DNA of 64,000 bases. It comes from Pegea sp. RAD2-039 (Eukaryota > Chordata > Thaliacea > Salpida > Salpidae). Below the pieces are notes generated by a model that made no database searches, had not been told where the DNA came from, and worked only from the letters and a program-made list of their open reading frames with translations. Both the position numbers and the translations under genes were made by a program. Position 1 is the first letter of the stretch, and every line of letters begins with the position of its first letter. The stretch spans positions 682,001-746,000 of the forward strand of contig JAQGEQ010000339.1 of NCBI GenBank assembly GCA_034620365.1, read 5' to 3'. Positions 53,301 to 61,800 of this stretch are shown one piece after another.

Positions 53301-55035
53301 TCTTCAATGTAATCTGACTTGTGAGTACGGATATGCTCAAAACACTTTCAACTGCCCTATTTGCAAATGTGCAAGTAAGTAGTTCAAAATATATTTGAGA
53401 GCTTTTTGCTCAACAGTTATAACTTTTTCTAGAAAATCTGTTCCTTCCTGAAAAGAATGAGCGTAACTTAAAAGATTGTGTTGAACCTGAAACCAAGAAG
53501 CGACGTAGCGAGGGCGAACAGTGGAATCAAGGCTGTTACAACTGTACTTGTGGAGGAGAAAAGATCTTTTGTCAGCTGCTTTTATGTCAGATTCCTCAGT
53601 GTAAGAATCCAATCATTAGAAACAACGGATGCTGTCCAGTATGTCCAGGTTTGTATCACAATCAAATTAAAATGAACCATCATAAGAATTTTACTTACAC
53701 TGCAGAAAACCAAACCGTTCCTGAACCACTGGAATCTCTCGACTGTTCCACAGAAGAAAGTGGTTGGCATAGCAACGGCGAAACGTGGAAACCGGATAGC
53801 TGCACAACATGTTTGTGTTTTGCTGGAAAGATGACTTGCACCTTACAACAGTGTCAACCGCTGCCTTGTAAACTCACAATTCTTGAGCCTGGAGATTGCT
53901 GTCGAAAATGCGCAGGTAAACAAGCTCACATTAAAAATGTGGTTTAAATGAGATTAATTTTATATATTGTCTCATTTAGATTTGACACCAGTAATGTCGG
54001 CAAGAGACCTTCTAGATCTTGCCAATTCTGATCAACGCACTGAGAAGATTTGTTTCGACAATAACAATGAGCAGCGAGAGTGGGGTGAACAGTGGCGAGA
54101 AAGCTTTTGTACAAGTTGTGTCTGTATCGCAGGTGTAAAACGGTGAGACACTAATCCAGTATAATGTAATAATCTTTTCCACATGAATTAACTAATTCAT
54201 TTTCAACCTTATATAGATGTTATACTGATGTTTGTGAAACGAATTTAAAATGTGCAAACCCTGCAGTCTTTCCGGGCGAATGCTGTCCACGTTGTCCACG
54301 TAAGTTACCTCTATCTCTTTATTAACTCAAATAATTTCAATTCCTTTTTTGCAGAAGAGCCACAAAGACGCTGTCACGAACAATCGAAGATAATGATAGA
54401 ACGCGTGTCTTCTGACGTGATTGGAATAGCTACTATTCAATATTCTGCTTACAGTGATTGTGACAATTGCACTTGTGAAAATGGACAAGCAAAATGTTTC
54501 CCACATATCTGTCCTAAGTTACCTAATTGCCGTGTAAAAGTTATGGACAAGTGGGCCTGTTGTCCACGTTGCAAAGAAGAATTTGTAGTAAAAAATGACA
54601 TGCATATAGATCCAACCAAAGCAAATAGACGCGATTCAAAGCCAACAACAGTAGATACTACTCTACCTGGATCGTTTACTCCCTCAAGTTTTAAATATAC
54701 TTCGTCATCGACAGTCAATTCTTTATTATTTGATGAAACACTTTCAAGCAATAGGGAAACCAGCCAAATTCTTGTTGCTGTTTGTACTGGAATTATTATA
54801 CTTGTTCTACTAATTCTTAGCTCATTGTTTTGGTGGAAACGAAACAACCAAAAGTATCAGACAAAGGTTTGTGTTTTCACTAAAACTCATTTATACATAT
54901 TTAATTAGTGTCTAGTCAGTAAAATGTTAAATAGATTATACAAAAATAGTTTATCTATGTTTTCTTTTATAGGAAAACATCGACACATACCCGGGGATCA
55001 AACCTCAATTGGTCGAGCCCGTCTCCTGTCTGTAG
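41233..55035 (+). CDS. CRIM1: CRIM1-like transmembrane BMP-regulator, 16 coding exons (whole gene span)
   Basis: Joining 16 exons across 15 GT-AG introns gives an uninterrupted 926-residue frame. Order: hydrophobic signal peptide (about 1-27); IGFBP N-terminal domain (28-92) with the CxCCxxC and GENCGG signatures; two double cysteine modules of the type found at this place in CRIM1 (96-173, 177-254); a divergent VWC (262-315); a shortened VWC (332-374); four antistasin-like repeats (386-511); four VWC domains (about 522-583, 593-653, 675-735, 742-808); a Ser/Thr-rich stalk; one membrane helix (875-896); and a basic stop-transfer with a short cytoplasmic tail. This order is diagnostic of CRIM1. 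Family members sit at the cell surface and bind BMP-type ligands; function here is inferred from the family. Vertebrate CRIM1 is about 1,030 residues; this one is shorter mainly between the IGFBP domain and the first module and in the fifth module. Chordin or kielin are less likely: they lack IGFBP plus antistasin plus membrane helix. Confidence 0.93.
41385..42858 (+). other. Intron 1 (1,474 bp)
   Basis: GTAAGT donor, TTTACAG acceptor, phase 2. It contains one TCACGTGA (41,896-41,903) and one TGACGTCA (42,166-42,173), both perfect palindromes. No further cysteine-rich exon was seen. Confidence 0.85.
42859..42983 (+). CDS. CRIM1: CRIM1-like exon 2: core of the IGFBP domain
   Basis: Residues 51-93. 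It completes the CxCCxxC motif of IGFBP N-terminal domains and carries GENCGG, then YGQCEKGLFC and a final cysteine in SGTCL, as in the family. The donor GTGAGT leaves phase 1. No RGD tripeptide is present in this domain. Confidence 0.95.
42984..47199 (+). other. Intron 2 (4,216 bp, largest intron)
   Basis: GTGAGT donor, CTTACAG acceptor, phase 1. It holds two TGACGTCA sites 14 bp apart (43,082-43,089 and 43,096-43,103), one TCACGTGA (44,314-44,321), a perfect 12-bp palindrome CGTACATGTACG (45,005-45,016), an exact tandem copy of AAGTTAGAGAT (45,731-45,752) and about 2.5 copies of TTTTAATTTGA (46,926-46,953). I looked for the cysteine-bearing segment that vertebrate CRIM1 has at this point and found none. 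Confidence 0.8.
43082..43103. promoter_or_regulatory. Paired CRE-type palindromes in intron 2
   Basis: Two perfect TGACGTCA octamers start at 43,082 and 43,096, about 100 bp after exon 2. TGACGTCA is the consensus for CREB/ATF-type bZIP dimers. Such paired sites are rare in DNA this A+T-rich, so a regulatory role is plausible but unproven. Confidence 0.4.
47200..47445 (+). CDS. CRIM1: CRIM1-like exon 3: first double cysteine module
   Basis: Residues 93-175. The exon holds one whole module: DCxxVxC, FCCP, a CVCNKEEC linker and a GVPGSCCDKYQC ending. This matches the first module after the IGFBP region in vertebrate CRIM1. It is a symmetric phase 1-1 exon. Confidence 0.95.
47446..47503 (+). 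other. Intron 3 (58 bp)
   Basis: GTGAGT donor and CTCCAG acceptor. It is among the nine introns of 52-106 bp that interrupt the second half of the gene densely. Confidence 0.9.
47504..47618 (+). CDS. CRIM1: CRIM1-like exon 4: second double module, first half
   Basis: Residues 175-213. It has RCANVKC, then a SCCPQQ ending, the N-terminal half of the second CRIM-type module. The donor GTGAGT leaves phase 2, splitting the module, unlike the first module, which sits in one exon. Confidence 0.92.
47619..49406 (+). other. Intron 4 (1,788 bp)
   Basis: GTGAGT donor and TTTTTAG acceptor, phase 2. A+T-rich sequence in which I saw no further exon or repeat. The open frame antisense to its start overlaps exon 4 and has no independent support. 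Confidence 0.85.
49407..49534 (+). CDS. CRIM1: CRIM1-like exon 5: second double module, second half
   Basis: Residues 213-256. It starts with GCVCDNDKC and ends KPGFCCSEYIC, equivalent to the KPGECCDLYEC-type endings of the family. The donor GTACCT at 49,535 is weaker than the others but keeps the frame with exon 6. Confidence 0.92.
49587..49805 (+). CDS. CRIM1: CRIM1-like exon 6: divergent VWC domain
   Basis: Residues 256-329, after a 52-bp intron. A von Willebrand C-like module runs from GCLL to RCCPSC. The central CxxCxC signature reads C-R-H-S-A-C, so its middle cysteine is serine. The exon is symmetric (phase 1-1), donor GTCAGT. Confidence 0.93.
49806..49910 (+). other. Intron 6 (105 bp)
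   Basis: GTCAGT donor and CTTTTAG acceptor, phase 1. No other feature. Confidence 0.9.
49911..50078 (+). CDS. CRIM1: CRIM1-like exon 7: truncated VWC domain
   Basis: Residues 329-385. It has the N-terminal half of a VWC domain: LC...GDYW...CSSCVCTASG...NC...FCG. The C-terminal CC-P-x-C half is absent, because a short Asn/Ser/Thr linker leads straight into the antistasin repeats of exon 8. In vertebrate CRIM1 this domain is complete. Symmetric 1-1 exon, donor GTAGAT. Confidence 0.92.
50079..51954 (+). other. Intron 7 (1,876 bp)
   Basis: GTAGAT donor, TTTTCAG acceptor, phase 1. Searched by eye for the missing CCxxC half of the exon-7 VWC domain; none was seen. Otherwise featureless A+T-rich sequence. 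Confidence 0.85.
51955..52056 (+). CDS. CRIM1: CRIM1-like exon 8: first antistasin-like repeat
   Basis: Residues 385-419. One antistasin-type repeat with spacing C-x5-C...DCPNGFELD...CTMCKC. In vertebrate CRIM1 the equivalent repeat also follows the second VWC. The 102-bp exon is symmetric (1-1), donor GTAAGT. Confidence 0.94.
52057..52812 (+). other. Intron 8 (756 bp)
   Basis: GTAAGT donor and TGTATAG acceptor, phase 1. A 72-codon antisense open frame here (52,264-52,482) is A+T-driven and unsupported. Confidence 0.85.
52813..52972 (+). CDS. CRIM1: CRIM1-like exon 9: antistasin repeats 2 and start of 3
   Basis: Residues 419-472. Repeat 2 reads CPSMKFCALKC...GYEIDDKGCAKCLC; then RRKKCRHTQACEKDCPYGYR begins repeat 3. 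The donor GTGAGA leaves phase 2, splitting repeat 3. An ATG-less reading that starts inside intron 8 would give a spurious longer frame. Confidence 0.94.
52973..53255 (+). other. Intron 9 (283 bp)
   Basis: GTGAGA donor and TTTATAG acceptor, phase 2, interrupting the third antistasin repeat. Confidence 0.88.
53256..53374 (+). CDS. CRIM1: CRIM1-like exon 10: end of antistasin repeat 3 and repeat 4
   Basis: Residues 472-512. GCGKCKC closes repeat 3; repeat 4 is CHPLQCNLTCEYGYAQN...CPICKC. Four antistasin-like repeats in total matches the vertebrate count. Donor GTAAGT, phase 1. Confidence 0.94.
53433..53648 (+). CDS. CRIM1: CRIM1-like exon 11: VWC domain
   Basis: Residues 512-584, after a 58-bp intron. 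A short basic linker is followed by a complete VWC: DC...GEQWNQGCYNCTC...FC...C...C...NNGCCPVCP. KKRR (residues 533-536) is a dibasic-rich stretch near the domain start. Symmetric 1-1, donor GTTTGT. Confidence 0.93.
53706..53915 (+). CDS. CRIM1: CRIM1-like exon 12: VWC domain
   Basis: Residues 584-654. Complete VWC: DCSTEESGWHSNGETWKPDS, CTTCLC, MTC, LPC and a GDCCRKCA ending. The GETW-P-x-SCTxCxC core matches the GETWNxDSCTQC-type core of the vertebrate protein. The preceding intron is only 57 bp, and reading through it stays open for a while, so the acceptor CTGCAG matters. Symmetric 1-1, donor GTAAAC. Confidence 0.94.
53980..54142 (+). CDS. CRIM1: CRIM1-like exon 13: linker and first half of VWC
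   Basis: Residues 654-708, after a 64-bp intron. A roughly 20-residue linker leads to ICFDNNNEQREWGEQW...FCTSCVC, the first half of a VWC. The donor GTGAGA leaves phase 2. Confidence 0.92.
54217..54299 (+). CDS. CRIM1: CRIM1-like exon 14: second half of VWC
   Basis: Residues 708-736, after a 74-bp intron. It supplies RCYTDVC, KCANPAVFPGECCPRCP, completing the domain begun in exon 13. Donor GTAAGT, phase 1. At 83 bp it is the shortest internal exon. Confidence 0.92.
54355..54866 (+). CDS. CRIM1: CRIM1-like exon 15: last VWC, stalk, membrane helix
   Basis: Residues 736-906, after a 55-bp intron. The last VWC runs from RCHEQ to ACCPRCK. A Ser/Thr-rich stalk (about 815-874) follows, then a hydrophobic helix (875-896, from ILVAVC to SLFWW) and a basic stop-transfer KRNNQK. 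The phase-0 donor G|GTTTGT at 54,867 joins exon 16. If unspliced, the frame runs on 13 codons to a TAG... TAA-region stop at 54,906-54,908. Confidence 0.92.
54867..54972 (+). other. Intron 15 (106 bp), possible retained intron
   Basis: GTTTGT donor and TTTATAG acceptor, the only phase-0 intron of the gene. Its first 39 bases stay open in frame, so retention would give a different short tail (VCVFTKTHLYIFN). Confidence 0.75.
54973..55035 (+). CDS. CRIM1: CRIM1-like exon 16: cytoplasmic tail and stop
   Basis: Residues 907-926, ending with TAG at 55,033-55,035. The tail ENIDTYPGIKPQLVEPVSCL has a Pro/Val/Glu makeup unlike random A+T-rich translation. With the basic segment of exon 15 the cytosolic part is about 30 residues, much shorter than in vertebrates, where it is about 75. 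Confidence 0.82.
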   Translation, partial: ENIDTYPGIKPQLVEPVSCL

Positions 55036-55835
55036 TCAGTAGAACGCTTCTTAGATTCGTTTCTTCCAGCGCTTAAACTTAACTCTCTTATAAATGTTTG
55101 AACGAAAATGTAGTTGGAGCAGGAACTAGTGACAAGAAGTCACTGCTTCAAAAGTTTATTCATATTTGATTCTAATTTGACATTGATGCTTTGATAAGCT
55201 TAAGCAGCTTGTATTTATCCAGACTTTTACTTTTTTCTTGGTTTTTTGTGACAAATGAAAATGATTGAAACACAATATTGTGCTCTACTTTTCATATCTT
55301 TGTGATTATATCACAGTTATCAGTAGAACACCATTAGTATCACTATCATCATAATCATCATTATCGTATTCTATCCATTTATTTAACGACAAGGACATCA
55401 AATTCCGCTTGATATGGGTCATTTTCGTTAGCTGTCAATTTTTCTGCTTATCTTGTACAAGATTTTTTCCATCATTTAGCATCTTTATTCATGACTTTAG
55501 CAACTGCTTCCTCTACCAGCCACTGATGTTCATTGCGCCTCCAGCTTTTTGTTCTCAGCGCTGCAGGTACGGCGCAGATGATTGTATCGCTTCATGTCAT
55601 CAAGATACGAGCTTTATATTACTAGAGGGTGCTGTTGCACACAAAATAAATGTAGCATCTTTTTATTTTTCAGTTTTTTTGTCGTTTTTTTGTTCTTCCA
55701 ATTTCGAGTGTTCGTCTACTTGACGGATAACTCGGTGAATTACACTCGTGTCTTTTTCATTACAAACCATGTAATAAAAACAAATAAGAATTTTTGAGGT
55801 TTTTGAAAATAAAGCGGTGAGAATGTTTCTTTATT
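55036..55835 (+). other. Probable 3' UTR of the CRIM1-like gene
   Basis: The roughly 800 bp after the stop are less A+T-rich than the flanks and end with two canonical poly(A) signals. An ATC-rich low-complexity run lies at 55,338-55,365. A 104-codon open frame (55,409-55,723) falls inside; it starts with a hydrophobic segment but matches no family I know, so I read it as UTR. Confidence 0.6.
55773..55813 (+). terminator. Two polyadenylation signals (AATAAA)
   Basis: AATAAA occurs at 55,773-55,778 and 55,808-55,813. The second is followed by a GT/T-rich stretch (GCGGTGAGAATGTTTCTTT) that fits a downstream element. Cleavage near 55,825-55,840 is inferred. Confidence 0.55.
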
Positions 55836-58800
55836 TAGGACTAGCAGTTTTGATAAATAGTCGTAGATAGTTGGATTTTATTAAATCCTTAAAAGACCTA
55901 TTTGGTTTGATACGTTGAGCTACCATTGATTGATATTTAGTTGCCAACAAACCATTGGTGGGTAGAACAATTTTTTTCTTTCAATGAAACATTTAATTTC
56001 ATTACTTATATGCAAAATATAAGATTGCACAACAAAATTTCTAAAAATGTTTAAAATTTCTTGTTAAAGATAATCCTGAAATTATTAAAGCCTTACTAGC
56101 TAACCTAATGAACGGTTTTAGCTAACTTACAAAATGTATCTGCTATATATTAAAGAAAATTGAATTATAGAATCTTATAGAAAACTAAACTTGTATAACT
56201 TCCGATTAAGATGGTTTTTGAAAATTGTATAATATCATTTGAAAGTTCAAAATATTTAGATGAAATTATTTATAAACTATTCTTAATTTGTATATGATAA
56301 AATATTTTAGTACTTTAATATTATCACAAAAAGAAAACTGTTAATGATAACTATATATCTATTTTATGAATAATCGTTTTATAATGTTTTCAAGATAAAT
56401 GAAACATAGATCCAAAAGAAAACATCGAATCTATTCAGTTGATGTTTACTTGTTTTATTTCTAGACTAATTAGTTCAAATAATTTTTTTTAAAGAATTGG
56501 AAAAAGTAAAAAAGAAAAAATGTTGAAAATTGTGTTTACAAAGCTAAAAAATTGAGCAAAAAGTAGAATAAAATTATATATGAAAATAAGAAACTTCGTC
56601 ATATACTAGTATAACAAACCTTTAGTGACATTTTATGCACACAGTTTAATTAGAAATTTTATTTTTCACAGAATATTTGTTTCCAGTCACTTTTGTAAAT
56701 ACATATAAAAAATTTACTCAAGGTTACAAACCGAGATATATTAATTGTAAACAGCCATAAAAGTTCTCGTCTTATTAAAATTGACCAATCTAATATTCTA
56801 TTTCTTGATATTTAATATTTAACAATGTTTAAACTAAACATAAATCAAGTTGTATGTTCAAACAACAAGAGCATGACTACAGTTTGTGAGAATTTACAGA
56901 TGATGTAATAGGCAAGCAACATAAGTTTCTTAGCAATTATGTTTGTTTGTTTAGTTTGATTAGCTAAGCTTTGTATGTTATGTTGGAACTAGTTTTATAA
57001 TTCATCTTTGTATAACAACCACTTCTATAAAAAAAGTTTAATATTTTTTTACTATTATATTATCATCAAAGTCTAGAAAACAATATTAACTCAATAAATA
57101 TAGTTATTTTAAAGTATCAAAGACGATTATCTTAAAAGATAGTGTTGGAAATGCACACAAAAGTGTAGAAATCTCACCAAAGTATAGACTTCATCAAAGC
57201 TGTTACGACTAAGACATAAATAAGAAGAAACTGTGTGTTTTTATTTGAAACAAAACAACTGATCATAAATGGTTAAATTGGCATTTTTTACTGAAATACA
57301 AAATAAATTAACTTAAACAAGCCATTTCTGTTTTTCATTTGCTACAAGATCTTTTAATAATTGTGCACAAAGGTTCAAATAAAATTAAAATACTCTTTAT
57401 TTTGATTTATTCTTTAACACTTTTTCTCTAAAGTTCAAGTTGTTTTGCTTATTCAGTTTAAAAAATTTTATTGTAAATTCTATTAGACAAATTAAGATGG
57501 TTTTATAGAACAAGATAAATTAAAAATAAGCTAAATTCCATAGAAGGGAGTGGATGAGACAAACAAACTACATCTTGTTTTAAGATTCAAGTAGTTATAA
57601 CTTTGCCCTTAACATGTAAGTATCGTGTTTAATTTAAGAAAAATTAGTTATTAGTTTCAAGAAATATTTTTCTTTCATCTTTGGTTGTTTAGGGATTAGC
57701 TGCTAAAGGTTCAAGTACTTTAAATTAAATTCAGCTGAATTAATTAGCTGTGAAAACAAATATTAAAACTAACTTGAACTTTACAAAACGAACTTTGGAG
57801 TTTACAGGTGTTATTTATTTTTCAAAATTCTTAAAATGTTTTGAATATATTAAAAGAGTGTAAATGTATTATAGGACTTTTTATTACGTATGGCAATAGT
57901 CACTAAAATGATATACTGCATGAATTAAAAGTAACACAAGTTTTCATTATTAGAAAGTGTAAATTTATATAAGACCAAGCAAATTTGCTTGCTGTAGACT
58001 TAATAGCATCTTCCAATACTTAAAACAAGCAACGTATATACAAAGCGAAAAAATAACCTTATTTAGAGCTAGATTAGAGCTAACTTTAAACAACAATCTA
58101 AATATACATGTAAAGTAAACAAATATTAACAAATTATTGTAGATTTATTAATAAACAAAACGGAAAACAAAATAGTTATGCTTTCACTAGTTAATGTAAT
58201 TAAATAAGTCAAATTATTTGTACTTTATTTAAAACATGGAAAATATCTCAATTATAGTAGACTAATTTTGTGCTTTCACAACAAAAATATCTCTAAAACA
58301 TACTTTATGTTGAGTTTCTCCTAAATTTCTGATTCAAAAGGTATTTTCTGATTAGTATTTCGGTGGTTTCTTAACTACATCATAAAGTCGAAAGGGACTT
58401 TTGAGAAGAAAAAAATTTAACATGGTTTATACAAAAAAATTTATCAAGTTTAAAAAGTTTATCAAAAAATTTCCATCAATGACACAAGGGTTTTTAAATG
58501 TGATGACTCAAGAAAAGAACAACTTTTATGAAAACTGTTTACCTAATAACGTCCAGTTTTCTAGTCAGTGACAAGCAGTTAACAATAAAATTGAGACAAA
58601 AATAATTTATATTGTTTCAACAAAAGATAATGTAACTCACAAGTAAGTTAATATAATCAAAAGAATAGTGACTTTGTTTTAAAATGAGAAAAACTTAAGA
58701 AGTTTTTATTGCTGAAACTATCCAGTGTAAACATTTGCAAATCATTTTATTGAAGAATCCTGTTAAGATGTTACTAATCTAACAAAACTCGACCTGATAT

Positions 58801-61800
58801 TTATCCAGCATTTATCACCATATATTAGTCAAGAGCAAATACAGTCTTTGGGCTTTTTATAAAAATTAGCTGCTTAGCTATGTAAGGAATTTCTATAAAA
58901 TTTGACTTCCAAACTTGTACAGTGTCTTATATAAGATGTATAGAAATTACTTCTTATGTAAAATTATGATTACATCACATTGGAAAAAAATCCATATTAA
59001 GCCATTTAGCACAATTTATAAAATAGCACGTTCAAATAAACTTCTATAATTTTGGCAGCGACCATCAAAATATTCCAGCAGTCTTCTCACGAAACAGATT
59101 AAATACAATGAAAGTAGGAACGGATTATCCAGAATAATGAATTGTAGTACTGAATGTAGAATTGAAACTAAAACATAACTTTCTCTTTTTGTTTTTGCAC
59201 AATCGAGTAATAAAAAGCAAATATTAGCAGAGAAACGCTATATTTACTCAACAAAAACAAATTAAAACGGCTTCAGAAGGCCAAAATTAATACAAGCAAC
59301 ATTATGGCTATCATAGTTAGCTTTGAACTTGTAATTTCATTACGCTTGAATGGTGATTGATCACTCATAGGGTTCTTCTCTCACAGAGATATTTTATAAT
59401 TTCAGGGCTTAAACAGCTGCAGTTGTAGAATCTTTTTCATCTTCTTACTTTAGTCTTCAATTTATATCTAGTAATCTTCATATTGCACAGAAATTCATCA
59501 TTGACGTCAACGTGGTAGATATCTGCTATGCTGCCATGGTAATTGCTAAGGGTTTAAAACTCCGCTCTTTCAGTGGTTGACCTCTTTTATTAAGTAAAAT
59601 TTTGTGGTTCAAAATTAATTCACCAGGTTATATATTGTTAAACTTGATATTGAGCATTTAGCAAGGGCACTCTATAAAAGTTTTCACAATCAATAGATTG
59701 AAGACATAATCTACATGATAAAATATATTATTTGTTTCAAGGTAATCTTTGAACTATCGATTTGCTCCAATATAAATCAAATTGATTATTTCTAAATATT
59801 ATTTTCTTAAACATGCTTGGTATAATCTATAAATTTAAACTATAAAAATGCTAATGAGGCAGAAATAGTTTTTTATTTATCTTCATTTTGAATGATATAT
59901 TTAGATACAAACCAAACAAATATTTTCTTATACGAAGGTATTCATTATCAATGACTTCATTGCGAATAAATTTGGACTAAATCCAAACTACACGTGGCCA
60001 ATTAATCTTAGAAAATTTTAAAAAAACATTTAAAGGTATTCAATTACTTATCACGTCACATTTATCTTAAAAATAGCAAAAATGTCACTAAAAGTATCTA
60101 TTAAGATTACAATACAACATGAAATAGTAAAGTCTTGAGTTACTGGTTTTTATTGAGTACAAGATCTTTTAATACATTGAATATGAGGTAAATGTGTTTG
60201 TCCACAATGACAATATATGTTTAAACAGTTATTACATCTTTTTCGAGTTGTCTTCTGGGTGTTTAAAATGTATAAAATCAATATTAATATTTTAGGGTTT
60301 CTCTTCTGTTCAAAAATAAGTGATGCAAGGTTAAGGTGGTTTTGTTAGAGAACCATTAGGAGCAAAAATTGATTTGAAAATTTATTAGCTTCAAAACCAA
60401 AAGTATTTCACCCTGGCATATATAATAAGTAGTGTTTTTCATAAAATGATTTTACCAAAATTGTCAGTGGATATGGAGATGAAATTAATCAGAAAACATC
60501 TTTTCGATTTGTAAAGATTAGCAGCTGTAAAGTGAGTTTCAGAAATTCCTTTAGTTCTACTTACACTTGGTTTAAAAAAATAACTTTTTCGATTGTTACT
60601 TTTTACAAAAGCAACAGAAACTGTATAATTTCAGAGTAAATACCTTTTTGCTTACAAATAAAATTCCACTCTGACATAAGGGAAAGATTAATGATTTGGA
60701 CGGTTAATATTTCTATCTTTTTAATGATTGCCTTCAGCCTGGAGGCTTAAGAAAATTTTAAATTTCTAAAATGCTTGGGTTCTTTCATTAGTAAACTTAC
60801 TGTTGGTTTTATTTGTGATTTTCAAGTGACATGTTTAGCAAATATTTTATAACGTTTTACCGTTTCGTTTTAGGTTATGTTACAATTAGGAAATAAAAGT
60901 AACAAAATTCATTTGAGCCCAAAACCATAAATTGAAAATGTTTTTAGGATAGTGTTACATCTAATATTAAAAGTTATCATCCACATTAAGGTAAGCTGAC
61001 TAAGTAAATTTATTTAATCATAAATTTGTCTATTTGTTTCATACTTACATTTAGGTATTGCTTGAGTAATCGATATATTGTTTCATATCATATATCACAA
61101 AGATGTCACGCAATTTGTTTTTACTTTTAAGCAAGAAAATCTAATGTAATTTTTCTTGAAATATAACCGTTTGTAAAAATTTAAATAGTAAGAAGAACTG
61201 TTTTAAGGTTTTTGTTTTGTGAGTATTCACAGAATTTGTTATCTGAAATTAAGTCAAATTGTGTTTCTAAATAACCGCTTTCTATGCTAATCACTAATCT
61301 GAAATTTTAAGCAGTTAAATACTGTTTGAGTCTGTCTCTCAAACAAAACAATTTTTTGCTAACTTGTATACACTAAATACAATCAATGTAATCAATCACT
61401 TGAGTTCTTAAACAAAGTCTAAAATGAAAATAATAAAAAAAAAGTCTTAACAATAGTACAAGTAATAAAAGGGATCAATTTATAACAAATGAATAGTTCT
61501 CTACCACACATGAAATATCATTTATCATCTTCTTAAGTCAAACGGGTAAATGTAACTGCAAACATCAGTTTTTCATGTTTGAGCTGATTGATTAGGAAAA
61601 CAGGTGAGGAAAATGGGCCTTTCACTTCTTGGCACGGACTTGTACTAGATCAGTTCAAATATCTAAAATAGCAAAGGTTTCAATAAAAAGTGGCGACGAA
61701 CTTCTTTCTACCGTCGAAAAATAAATGAATTTGATTTATTGATGACATTTTCAAACAAATAATCAGGTTTAAATCCTTACTTAATGTATTTGTTTAATTT

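Noticed and set aside
53337-53770. Antisense frames of 91 and 62 codons over exons 10-12
   Set aside because: Shadows of Cys-rich exons read backwards.
54449-54847. 132-codon open frame antisense to exon 15
   Set aside because: It mirrors the codons of a solidly supported exon and has no domain of its own.
59410-59580. 56-codon open stretch containing a TGACGTCA
   Set aside because: Dozens of stretches this long are expected by chance in six frames, it has no early ATG, and it matches no family.
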